A DNA stretch of 64,000 bases from NCBI RefSeq assembly GCF_000526375.1, contig NZ_JAFY01000002.1, positions 1,178,001-1,242,000 of the forward strand, given 5' to 3'. The translations under genes and the position numbers were made by a program. The notes below the pieces were generated by a model. The model ran no database searches, was not told the DNA's origin, and saw only the letters and a list, made by a program, of their open reading frames with translations. This stretch comes from Aminiphilus circumscriptus DSM 16581 (GTDB lineage: Bacteria; Synergistota; Synergistia; Synergistales; Aminiphilaceae). Below, one piece after another: positions 25,527 through 32,614 of this stretch (its first letter is position 1; the number at the start of each line of letters is the position of its first letter).

Positions 25527-25722
25527 GTGGTTGCGTTGCCCGTGTGTCGTTCCGGCTCCTCCTGTTTTCGCCCTCTCCGACGAAACAGGGTTTCTCGGGT
25601 CGTTCTCCCGATACGTTCCGAATCCGTGCCGCCCGAGCCCTTTCTTTTTCGGTTGTTTCCGGGAAGTTCTCTGTCCCCGAAAAGGCCCCTTCTTCCGGAA
25701 GGACTGGTTCCTCTTCTCTCCG
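25527..25722. other. Intergenic stretch between convergent ORFs
   Basis: No gene, repeat or strong hairpin was seen. Confidence 0.4.
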
Positions 25723-25950
25723 TCACGTAAACGGATGAAGTGACCGGAGACGCAGGAGAACCTGTACCTGCACTCCGGGGAGGAAATATTCGTCCATCGC
25801 CTGTTCCCGACCGATTTCCCCGTACAGGAGCGTACCGTTCACATCCAGAGCGACCGAGACCATGTCGTCCCTTTCCACGATGCTGCGCACGGAAGCGGAA
25901 AACCGGTTCAGCTCCGGTCCCGGCGGGGCCGTTCTTCCCACTCCCACCAT
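25723..25950 (-). CDS. TOBE/molbindin-like small ORF or remnant of a ModC C-terminus
   Basis: 75 codons. From PELNRFSASVRSIV to VLLRLRSLHPF the sequence follows the pattern of a TOBE (Mo/W oxyanion-binding) domain and can be aligned by eye with the C-terminus of TupC in this window (ARNALRCSV...ATAFRWL). An in-frame stop lies 13 codons upstream of the ATG at 25950, and no good ribosome site is visible. It is either a stand-alone molbindin (about 65-70 residues is usual) or the tail of a decayed molybdate ATPase gene. No ATPase motifs were found upstream. Confidence 0.4.
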   Translation of the reverse strand: MVGVGRTAPPGPELNRFSASVRSIVERDDMVSVALDVNGTLLYGEIGREQAMDEYFLPGVQVQVLLRLRSLHPFT

Positions 25951-26198
25951 CTCGCGAGGCGTGGTTGGAGGCGGACCATGGCCTCAACGCGGGCCTGGTG
26001 TCGAATACGAAAGAAGATAAAGAACTTCTGCAAAAGTACGAATGATCTGTGCCGTCGGATGTCGAATGCCATGGCAATTTTTTGCGCAATATGTGCACAT
26101 GGCTCTGCCTCGGTAAGTGAGGAATGGCGATGAGGCATGGAGAGGCTGGAGAATATGCTTTTTCGTCGCGGCGAGAGTACCGGCGAAGGAAAGGAGAA
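25951..26198. other. Intergenic stretch
   Basis: No supported gene in any frame; possible decayed upstream part of the TOBE ORF, but no ATPase motif remains. Confidence 0.35.
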
Positions 26199-26231
26199 AC
26201 GGGCCACCCGTTCGTGCGGTGGGTGGCCCGT
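26199..26231 (-). terminator. Hairpin terminator after pruA
   Basis: ACGGGCCACCC (26199-26209) pairs with GGGTGGCCCGT (26221-26231), 55 nt downstream of the pruA stop; weak T-run on the minus strand. Confidence 0.6.
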
Positions 26232-26286
26232 TCCTGTGCATGGAGCGGCGGAACGGAGTGGGCTCCAGGTTTGGCTGCGGTGATGT

Positions 26287-27915
26287 TTACTCGCTCTGAA
26301 GAAAAGGATAGGTGAAATCCCTGGGCGGAAGAAGCAGTTCCTTGATGGTGCGCAGGGATGTCCAGCGAAGCAGGTTGTAGGATGCCCCGACCTTGTCGTT
26401 GGTCCCCGAGGCGCGTGCGCCGCCGAAGGGCTGGTCTCCCACCATGGCGCCGGTGGTCTTGTCGTTGATGTAGAAATTGCCTGCCGCATGGCGCAGAAGA
26501 TCCTCCGCGGCAAGGATGGCCTGTCGGTCCGTGGCGAAGATGCTTCCCGTCAATCCGTAGGGAGATGTGGCGTCGCAGAGGCGGAGCGTTTCCTCGTATT
26601 TTTCGTCGTCGTAGAGATAGACAGTCAGCACGGGGCCGAAGAGTTCCTCCTCCATGAGGCGGAATTTCGGGTCCGTCGTGAGGATCACCGTGGGTTCCAC
26701 GAAGAATCCTCTGCTGTCGTCACAGGTACCCCCGTGGACGATTGTCGCGTCCTGGTGGTTTTTCGCGTAGGCGATGCTCGAGCGAAGCGTCTCATAGGAT
26801 GTTTTGTCGATCACCGCGCCCATGAAATTTCCGAAATCCTCGATATCGCCCACCTTGACGCGGGAGAGCTGGGAGTGCAGCTCCTCCTCGACGCTTCCCC
26901 AGAGGGATTTCGGGATGTAGGCCCGGGACGTGGCGGAACATTTCTGCCCCTGGTATTCGAAGGCGCCCCGGACGAGTGCGGTTGCCACGACCTGCGGGTC
27001 CGCCGACGCGTGCACCATGGCGAAATCCTTTCCTCCGGTTTCGCCCACGAGGCGAGGGTAGTTTTTGTAGGTTTCGATGTTCGCCGCCACGGTTTTCCAG
27101 ATCCGCCGGAAAGCCCCGGTGGAGCCGGTGAAGTGGACTCCCGCGAGATCGGGATGGGTCAGCAGCAGCTCCATGTCCTTGGAGTCGCCGGGGAGGAAGT
27201 TGATGACTCCGTCCGGAAGCCCCGCTTCAAGGAAGACCCGCATGACGAAGTGGGAGGAAAAAACGCCCGTGGAAGCGGGTTTCCAGAGGATCGTGTTGCC
27301 CATGAGAGCCGGCGATGCGGAGAGATTGCCGCCGATGGCGGTGAAATTGAAGGGGCTGATGGCGAAGACGAATCCCTCGAGAGGGCGGTAGTCGAGCCTG
27401 TTCCAGGCGCCTTCTCCCTGATGGCCGGGCTGGACCGAATAGATCTGACGCATGTTGTGCACGCCGAAGCGAAGAAAATCCGAGAGTTCGCACGCGGCTT
27501 CGATTTCCGCCTGGTGGGCGGTCTTGCTCTGTCCGAGCATCGTCGCCGCGTTCAGTGTCATGCGGTAGGGTCCGGAGATCAGCTCCGCGGCGCGGAGGAA
27601 TACGGAGGCCCTGTGGTGCCAGGGAGTTCTGGACCATGTTTCCCATGCCGCCCGGGAAGCCTCCACGGCCTGCCGGAGTTCCTCCGGGCCCGCCTTGTGA
27701 TAAGTGGCGAGCACTGTGCCATGTTCGTGGGGAATTCGAATTTCCCCCAGTCTTCCGGTGCGGATTTCTTTTCCGCCGATCACGAGAGGAATTTCAAGAT
27801 GCAGAGAGCGCAGCTCCTTCAGTGAACGACGCAGGGCTTCCCGCTCCAGGGAGCCGGGCGCGTAGGAAAGGACCGGTTCGTTTTTCGGCGGCGGAACGAC
27901 AACAACTCCGTTCAT
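26287..27915 (-). CDS. pruA: 1-pyrroline-5-carboxylate dehydrogenase
   Basis: 542 residues of the aldehyde dehydrogenase superfamily, matching the stand-alone P5CDH group by length and motifs: AISPFNFTAIGGNLSASPALMGNTILWKP, VHFTGSTGAFRRIW, VGETGGKDFAMVH (catalytic Glu), GQKCSATSRAYIP (catalytic Cys), and GDQPFGGARASGTNDKVG. It oxidises P5C/glutamate semialdehyde to glutamate with NAD+, the last step of proline or ornithine breakdown. No proline dehydrogenase gene is adjacent. ATG 27915, GGGAGG upstream. A promoter with an overlapping palindrome precedes it. Confidence 0.9.
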   Translation of the reverse strand: MNGVVVVPPPKNEPVLSYAPGSLEREALRRSLKELRSLHLEIPLVIGGKEIRTGRLGEIRIPHEHGTVLATYHKAGPEELRQAVEASRAAWETWSRTPWHHRASVFLRAAELISGPYRMTLNAATMLGQSKTAHQAEIEAACELSDFLRFGVHNMRQIYSVQPGHQGEGAWNRLDYRPLEGFVFAISPFNFTAIGGNLSASPALMGNTILWKPASTGVFSSHFVMRVFLEAGLPDGVINFLPGDSKDMELLLTHPDLAGVHFTGSTGAFRRIWKTVAANIETYKNYPRLVGETGGKDFAMVHASADPQVVATALVRGAFEYQGQKCSATSRAYIPKSLWGSVEEELHSQLSRVKVGDIEDFGNFMGAVIDKTSYETLRSSIAYAKNHQDATIVHGGTCDDSRGFFVEPTVILTTDPKFRLMEEELFGPVLTVYLYDDEKYEETLRLCDATSPYGLTGSIFATDRQAILAAEDLLRHAAGNFYINDKTTGAMVGDQPFGGARASGTNDKVGASYNLLRWTSLRTIKELLLPPRDFTYPFLQSE

Positions 27916-27997
27916 GAGATTTCCGACCTCCCAATTTTGTCGTATCGGCACACTCTCTCCGAAAGAGTGCAATGTGGGCAACCGTGTACCGGGAAGG

Positions 27998-28037
27998 ATG
28001 ATACATTGGGCCTGGAAAAAATGCAAGTTAGTTGCAT
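27998..28037 (-). promoter_or_regulatory. pruA promoter with palindromic operator
   Basis: Minus-strand TTGCAT (28021-28026), 17 nt, TATCAT (27998-28003). The -35 box is one arm of the inverted repeat ATGCAA-GTTAG-TTGCAT (28021-28037), a likely regulator site. Confidence 0.6.
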
Positions 28038-28070
28038 TGCATCCAAAATATCTGAAAAACGAGGGGGAAG

Positions 28071-28161
28071 CTCTGAACAAAGATTTTTCGCTTTTCCTTG
28101 ACTCGGGTCGCGTCAGGCTCTGCGAGACGCCCTGCGGGGGCTGACGCAGCCTTATTCAGAG
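28071..28161 (+). repeat. MITE-like 90-bp element, copy A
   Basis: Imperfect 10-bp terminal inverted repeats CTCTGAACAA and TTATTCAGAG. The inner part CCTTGACTCGGGTCGC and the end GACGCAGCCTTATTCAGAG are shared with the three other copies. No ORF. It lies 45 nt upstream of the pruA promoter. Confidence 0.8.
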
Positions 28162-28379
28162 ACTCCGAAGGAATTTATCCGGATCATGACTTGGGAAACC
28201 CCAGCCCGGGAAGAGTGACACGATGCCGATCGGCTCCATATGTGGTTGGAGAATTTTTCGGAAGAAGCGTGCCTCTCGGAGTGCGCGGTGTGTCGGGAAT
28301 GGAGGCGCCGGTGGAGGACGTCATGGAGAGGGTGCTCTGTTCGTGCGGAAGGCCGTTCTCTTTCTGTATGTGTTCTGTA
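28162..28379. other. Spacer between two MITE-like copies
   Basis: No gene or strong structure was found. Confidence 0.4.
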
Positions 28380-28469
28380 TTCTGAATAAAGGCCTTTCGC
28401 TTTCCCTTGACTCGGGTCGCGTCAGGCTCTGCGAGGCGCCCTGCGGGGCTGACGCAGCCTTATTCAGAG
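28380..28469 (+). repeat. MITE-like 90-bp element, copy B
   Basis: Same orientation and about 90% identical by eye to copy A, 218 bp away. Ends TTCTGAATAA and TTATTCAGAG. The right flank ATTCCTTTGG extends the inverted repeat seen in copy D. Confidence 0.8.
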
Positions 28470-28652
28470 ATTCCTTTGGTCTGTCGCCGGAAAAGGACCC
28501 ATCACATTCGACGGGGATCTGACGGTAGCACCGATGCCCCGGAGAGATCTCGGGCCTTGTGGGGAGCGTAGAATGCTTTCAAACGCCCCACGTGCGTTCG
28601 AGGGGGAGTCCTCAGGTCAGGATGGCGTTGTCATGGTTACGGCGAAAGGGGG

Positions 28653-28683
28653 GGAGGCTGCGGTTGCGGATGCCGCAGCCTCC
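28653..28683. terminator. 11-bp hairpin of unknown role
   Basis: GGAGGCTGCGG (28653-28663) pairs perfectly with CCGCAGCCTCC (28673-28683). It lies downstream of the orphan riboswitch terminator; no T-run. Confidence 0.4.
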
Positions 28684-28703
28684 AGTGGCATAAGGGCACC
28701 AAA

Positions 28704-28746
28704 CAAAAAAAGCCCACTTCCCCGCGCAGGAAGTGGGCATGCCCAC
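28704..28746 (-). terminator. Terminator/antiterminator of the orphan riboswitch
   Basis: On the minus strand GCCCACTTCC (28738-28729 side) pairs with GGAAGTGGGC and is followed by seven Ts. Just before it GTGGGC-AT-GCCCAC (28733-28746) forms an alternative hairpin that uses the same GCCCAC arm, so the two folds exclude each other. Confidence 0.8.
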
Positions 28747-28747
28747 A

Positions 28748-28855
28748 TCGTGTCCTCCTTTCCAGCGGGAGGCATACCCGTTTCCGGATATACCCTATCG
28801 GCTCGCTTTCCATGGGCGTCACCTTTAGGAAATGCGAACTCGGAGGTCTTCCGAA
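28748..28855 (-). ncRNA. Moco-family riboswitch 5, orphan
   Basis: Minus strand: CCTCCGAG (P1 28842-28846), GTTCGC/GCGAGC arm with TTTCCTAAAGG...GGAAA inside, CCGATAGGG, GGAAACGG, ATGCCTCCCGC and closing GGAAAGGAGG (28754-28758). Promoter and terminator are intact, yet the next minus-strand gene (pruA) starts over 800 nt later, behind its own promoter and two MITE-like copies. Confidence 0.9.
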
Positions 28856-28875
28856 TATTGTTTTTTTCACGGCGT

Positions 28876-28905
28876 ACCTTACCGGAAACGACAGGACTTT
28901 GTCAA
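28876..28905 (-). promoter_or_regulatory. Promoter of the orphan riboswitch
   Basis: TTGACA (28900-28905), 18-nt spacer, TAAGGT (28876-28881). Confidence 0.65.
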
Positions 28906-29275
28906 GCCTTGTGTTCTCAACGGAATGTCAGAGTCTCTTGTTTTTTTCTCCGCTTTTGCGGAGTGCCTCCGACAGGAAGAGGCGGACGACCGAGTGGAGC
29001 GTTCCGAAAACGAGTGAAGCCATACCTGCGATTCGGTTCGACCACGAAGGTGCTCTTTTCCGCAGGGTGAGACACTCTTCGTAGTGCTTAGGTTTTTGGA
29101 GGTTTTCTGTATTTGCAGGGGTTGGGAGAGTTTTTGCGCGAAAGTCTGGAATCGCTTCCTTTGCCCTCGATTGTTGCGGGGGAGAGACGTATCTTTCTCG
29201 TAACGGTTTTTTTGCACAGGGTAACACACAGGGCCTCCGCGTTGTGGAATGCCCTCTCGTGGCGTGACCGGAAAA
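28906..29275. other. Intergenic stretch
   Basis: Only short, low-quality ORFs; no convincing gene or structure. Confidence 0.4.
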
Positions 29276-29310
29276 GCGGGAGATCGTTGCACGATCTCCC
29301 GCTTTTCTTC
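29276..29310. terminator. Terminator after the Mo-storage gene
   Basis: GCGGGAGATCG (29276-29286) pairs with CGATCTCCCGC (29292-29302). T-runs occur on both sides, so it can work in both directions. Confidence 0.75.
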
Positions 29311-29371
29311 ACTCGTCTTCGCTCGGTGTCGCGGATTTCCGGAGCCGGATCGGCGAACCTCGCCCGGGAAA

Positions 29372-30202
29372 TCACTCCCGGAAGATTCGAGTGCCCACGT
29401 GCTCTCCTGCGAGGGCTCTGGTGATGTTTCCCTCCTCCATGCCGTTCACGATCTGGATGTGCTCCAGCACCTCGCTGCGCTGAAGGATTTCCAGGCAGGG
29501 GCGTTCCACCACCAGATCGTCCTGGTCCTTGTCGAGGAGTGTTTTCGCGCCGATTTCAGGAATGAACGTCGCCTTGGGGTCTTTTTTGGGATCGTCCGTA
29601 AAGAGCCCCTTTTCGTCCTTGATGAAGATGCAGGAGCGCGCCCCAATGAGATCCGCCAGGAGAATCGTTCCCACGTCCGTGCGATAGACGGGGATGCGTC
29701 CCGTCTCCGGAGGGATGGCGAAGTAGTCGTAGGGGGGCATGCCGTGCATGACGGGAATGCACCCTTGGCTGAAATAGGTGGAGAGCTTCACGATCTCGTC
29801 GTGGCCGATCTTGATGCCTCCCCAGGGAGAGAGGAGCATGGCCACGAGGAGGGCGTTCTGCTCCGAGACGGAGCTGCCGAATTTCGCGATGATCCCCGTG
29901 GGCATGCCCAGCTCGAGGCCGATGGCGTAGATATGTCGGCTCCTGGTTCCTCCGCCGGTGGTGAGAAGCATCTTGTGTTCCGTCTTATTGGCCGTGATTT
30001 CCCGGATGATGCCCGGCAGGGCTTTCACCCCACGGTCGCAGATGGACTGCCCGCCGACCTTGAGAACGTGCACGTCGGGAAAGAGGCGTACCTGAGGTGC
30101 CAGGGGGAGAGATTCCACGAAGCGTTTGCTCACGAGGCTTTCCCCCATGAGTTTGCTCTTCACGTGAAGACGTTTGCCGTCTCGGTCCCGCTGCAAAGCC
30201 AT
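29372..30202 (-). CDS. Molybdenum-storage-protein-like amino acid kinase family protein (MosB-like)
   Basis: 276 residues. It matches MosB/MosA of Azotobacter Mo storage protein rather than UMP kinase: FPDVHVLKVGGQSICDRG, TTGGGTRSRHIYAIGLELGMPTGI, LGSSVSEQNA-like FGSSVSEQNALLVAMLL, GMPPYDYF, RTDVGTILLADLIGA, FIKDEKGLFTDDPKKD, and the ending VNGMEEGNITRALAGEHVGT. Mo storage protein uses ATP to store polyoxomolybdate or tungstate clusters inside a hexamer. Only one such gene is visible, so it may form a homo-oligomer. ATG 30202. It lies 79 nt after a 74-residue small ORF. Function by homology; storage itself is inferred. Confidence 0.8.
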   Translation of the reverse strand: MALQRDRDGKRLHVKSKLMGESLVSKRFVESLPLAPQVRLFPDVHVLKVGGQSICDRGVKALPGIIREITANKTEHKMLLTTGGGTRSRHIYAIGLELGMPTGIIAKFGSSVSEQNALLVAMLLSPWGGIKIGHDEIVKLSTYFSQGCIPVMHGMPPYDYFAIPPETGRIPVYRTDVGTILLADLIGARSCIFIKDEKGLFTDDPKKDPKATFIPEIGAKTLLDKDQDDLVVERPCLEILQRSEVLEHIQIVNGMEEGNITRALAGEHVGTRIFRE

Positions 30203-30281
30203 CGTCGATCTCCTTTCGCGACAGAAGCGGCGGGCGGAGCGCTTCCGCCCGCCGCCCGCGATGTGTGTCAATGCGGTGGTG

Positions 30282-30506
30282 TTATTCCACGTCCTTGGGG
30301 CCGCCGCCGCACCCTTCGCCGGAACCACCCTCGAGTTTCACGAGTTCGGCGCCGGCCTCCCGGGCGATCTGCTCCAGCTCCTGTCTGCGCAGATGTTGTG
30401 CGAAGAACGCCACATCCGCCCCCAGGGCCGCGACGACGCGAAAGCGGGGGCGTCGCTCCTTTTCCTCGATTTTCCGCCGTTCCCTGTAGAAAATTTTCCC
30501 TGCCAC
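30282..30506 (-). CDS. Small conserved-looking protein upstream of the MosB-like gene
   Basis: 74 codons from a GTG at 30506 preceded by GGGGGGAT. Basic N-terminus (GKIFYRERRKIEEKERRPRFR), a predicted helical middle (DVAFFAQHLRRQELEQIAREAGAEL) and a Gly-rich C-terminal tail with one Cys (GGSGEGCGGG). No family recognised. It lies between the TiaS-like and MosB-like genes in the same direction (gaps of 28 and 79 nt), so probably co-transcribed and possibly a partner or regulator of the storage protein. Confidence 0.55.
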   Translation of the reverse strand: MAGKIFYRERRKIEEKERRPRFRVVAALGADVAFFAQHLRRQELEQIAREAGAELVKLEGGSGEGCGGGPKDVE

Positions 30507-30534
30507 GGTAATCCCCCCTTGGTTCTCTCGTCCT

Positions 30535-31302
30535 TCAATCCGGAACGTGTTTGTCCGGTGTGTCGCCGGGCTTCGCCGCCGTTGTCCGCCTTTCCCGGCG
30601 AAGGGCGGGACGGTGGATGCCGTCGTCCTCAAGGATGTGCAGGACCGCGCAGCCGCCGAGAAGCATGGGGCGCAGCCATCCCCCGGTGACGACAGGAGTT
30701 TTCGGGGCTGGTGTCGCGGCATCCCGGTCGAGAAGACACACGTGAATGCCCGAGGCTTCCAGTTCCTCCACGGAGGTTGTCTCGGGAAGCGACCGGAGGC
30801 GGCCGAATTCGATGAAACGTCCGTTCCATCCCCGGGCGGTGAGCCCAACTGCCGCCGCAGCGCCGATGACGCCCCCGTTCGTGCCACCGTGTCCGGAGAG
30901 GTGCGCCTCTCCCGCAGCCCGATAGGCTTCCGCCTGGGTCACGACGGAGCGGGTTGCCAGGGCTCCGAAAGCCGCCAGGGTGGCGAGGGCGGGGTCGTCT
31001 TCACAGGCGACACAGAGCCCAGGGTCGCTTCCGGGAAGGGCGAGGTGTTCCAGATGTGCCACGGCGAGCCGGATGAGTTCGGGGAGGATGCGTCGCTCCG
31101 GGGCGTCCACGACGGCGCAGGCGGAACTGTTGTGGGACGTGTAGGGGATCTCCGGTGCCACCAGAAGTTGCTGGCGAACCACCCCCCATAGGGTGCATCC
31201 TTCCGGAAGCGCATCGCCAAACCAGCGGACGAGCTTTCCCGTACCCCGATCCGCGTCGGGCATGTCCGTGTCGTCAAAACCCAGATAGACTCGTACCGCC
31301 AT
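30535..31302 (-). CDS. TiaS N-terminal-like (GFDDTD motif) protein
   Basis: 255 residues. MAVRVYLGFDDTDMPDADRGTGKLVRWF and TSHNSSACAVV resemble the N-terminal ATP-binding region of TiaS, the archaeal tRNA-Ile2 agmatidine synthetase (DUF1743-type). The protein is much shorter than TiaS (about 420 residues) and lacks its C-terminal zinc and OB parts, so tRNA modification is unlikely. GHGGTNGGVIGAAAAVGL is a second conserved-looking segment. It is the first gene of the MosB-like operon, so an ATP-dependent role linked to Mo/W is possible. Function unknown. Confidence 0.6.
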   Translation of the reverse strand: MAVRVYLGFDDTDMPDADRGTGKLVRWFGDALPEGCTLWGVVRQQLLVAPEIPYTSHNSSACAVVDAPERRILPELIRLAVAHLEHLALPGSDPGLCVACEDDPALATLAAFGALATRSVVTQAEAYRAAGEAHLSGHGGTNGGVIGAAAAVGLTARGWNGRFIEFGRLRSLPETTSVEELEASGIHVCLLDRDAATPAPKTPVVTGGWLRPMLLGGCAVLHILEDDGIHRPALRRERRTTAAKPGDTPDKHVPD

Positions 31303-31592
31303 ACGGTTCCTCCTCGCCGGCAGTTCCGGCGTGTTGTGTCGAATTTTGATCGCTTTTAAAAAAAGTGTAGCATACCGGCTTGTTTTTCGGAATGGCGATG
31401 CCCGTTGATCGCGCCGCGAAAGGAAGAGGAACGTACACGCTCTCCGAATCGGGCGAATCCGTTCCCGCGTTCCGCGTCGGCGGATTGAGCCGCGGGAGCC
31501 GCGGGTTTCTTCCTCGGGCGGTGCGGGGAACTCCCGCGTGTTTGCGGATCCGATGTGGTTTTCGGGAGACAAAATTCGGGAGACAAAAGGTG
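31303..31592. other. Upstream region of the TiaS-like/MosB operon
   Basis: Contains an AT-rich patch (31340-31375) that could hold the promoter, but no clear -35/-10 pair; otherwise nothing seen. Confidence 0.35.
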
Positions 31593-31641
31593 AAAGATGA
31601 AAGAGGGGGTCCCCATTCAAGGGACCCCCTCTTTCATCTTT
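31593..31641. terminator. 21-bp perfect hairpin terminator
   Basis: Positions 31593-31613 and 31621-31641 are perfect reverse complements with a 7-nt loop. It lies 104 nt after the stop of the cyclase gene (minus strand). No long uninterrupted T-run follows. Confidence 0.7.
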
Positions 31642-31744
31642 GTCGTGTCTTCGTAGGATCTTCCCCTGCGCTCCGTTTTCCTGGAGAACGGGCTCCGCTG
31701 TTTGGGGCCCGGCCTGGGTTTTTCTCCGGGTTGTCTCTCCGCCT

Positions 31745-32614
31745 CTAGGGCAGAATGGCGAAAACCCTGGCGGGGAATCCCGAGCCGAAGAAGGGCTTGG
31801 GGAATGTGACCACCACGAGGGCGCCTGTCTCGGGGACCTTGTCCAGGTTGGCGAGCAGTTCGATCTGGTATTTGTCCTGGCCGAGGATGTAGGCCTCGCA
31901 GGAGTAGTCTCCCTTGGAGGTGGAGACGCCCGGATCGGTGTCGGTGGTCTCGTGGCCGGAGGCGGTGATCTTCCGCTCCTCGTAGAGGTACTTCAGTGCG
32001 TCGAGACTCCAGCCCGGATAGTGGGCGGTTCCGTCTTCTCCGGCATTGCGCATGGCCGCCGGGTCGGGCCAGCGCTTGGACCAGTCGGTGCGCAGTGCCG
32101 CGAAGGCTCCCTCGGGAACCGGGCCGTGTTTCTTTTCCCAGGCTTTCACGTCCTCAAGGGTGAGCACGTAGTCGGGATTGGCCGCGACCTGTTCGTGCAC
32201 GTCGAACACCACGAGGGGAAGCAGCATCTCCTTCACGTCGATCTGGTCGATGGTACGCAGTCCCTTGATGAAATGCGCGGGAGGATCGCAGTGCGTTCCC
32301 CACTGTCCCACGTGGCAGAAGACCTGGGCGAAAAAGCCGTGCCCCACGGAGCCGACGCCCTTGTCGTACCAGTAGATGGTCTCGCGTTTCTCCGCGGGAA
32401 AGCCCGGCCAGTGGGGGATGTCCGGATCGAAGGCGTGGGTGAGATCGACGAACTCCTTTGTCTTGAGGATCCGGTAGATCTCCGAGAGGGAAGGCTCCGC
32501 CGCGGTGGCGTTTCCCGCGAGGACAAGCAGAAGGGCAAAAGCCGCCAGCAGAGCGAGAAGCCGCAAGAGCGCGCTGTTTGCCCCGCGAGGATGCGTGGCT
32601 TGGAAGAGGAACAT
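31745..32614 (-). CDS. Secreted cyclase-family (kynurenine formamidase-like) metal hydrolase
   Basis: 289 residues with an N-terminal signal peptide (hydrophobic 19-38, cleavage near NATAAEP). The cyclase family motif HxGTHxDxPxH is seen as GQWGTHCDPPAHF, with FVDLTHAFDPDIPHWPG before it and ASGHETTDTDPG near the end. Family members (PF04199) hydrolyse formylkynurenine, isatin or cyclic amides with bound metal; the substrate here is unknown. GGAGG precedes the ATG. Monocistronic, with a long 5' leader. Confidence 0.85.
   Translation of the reverse strand: MFLFQATHPRGANSALLRLLALLAAFALLLVLAGNATAAEPSLSEIYRILKTKEFVDLTHAFDPDIPHWPGFPAEKRETIYWYDKGVGSVGHGFFAQVFCHVGQWGTHCDPPAHFIKGLRTIDQIDVKEMLLPLVVFDVHEQVAANPDYVLTLEDVKAWEKKHGPVPEGAFAALRTDWSKRWPDPAAMRNAGEDGTAHYPGWSLDALKYLYEERKITASGHETTDTDPGVSTSKGDYSCEAYILGQDKYQIELLANLDKVPETGALVVVTFPKPFFGSGFPARVFAILP

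Noticed and set aside
25454-26098. 214-codon minus-strand frame in the 25.5-26.1 kb gap
   Set aside because: Composition is Arg/Gly/Ser-rich without any recognisable segment; the TOBE-like frame is a better explanation of part of this stretch.
31593-31641. Very long perfect hairpin considered as a small mobile repeat
   Set aside because: Single copy in the window and positioned downstream of a gene; a terminator is the simpler reading.
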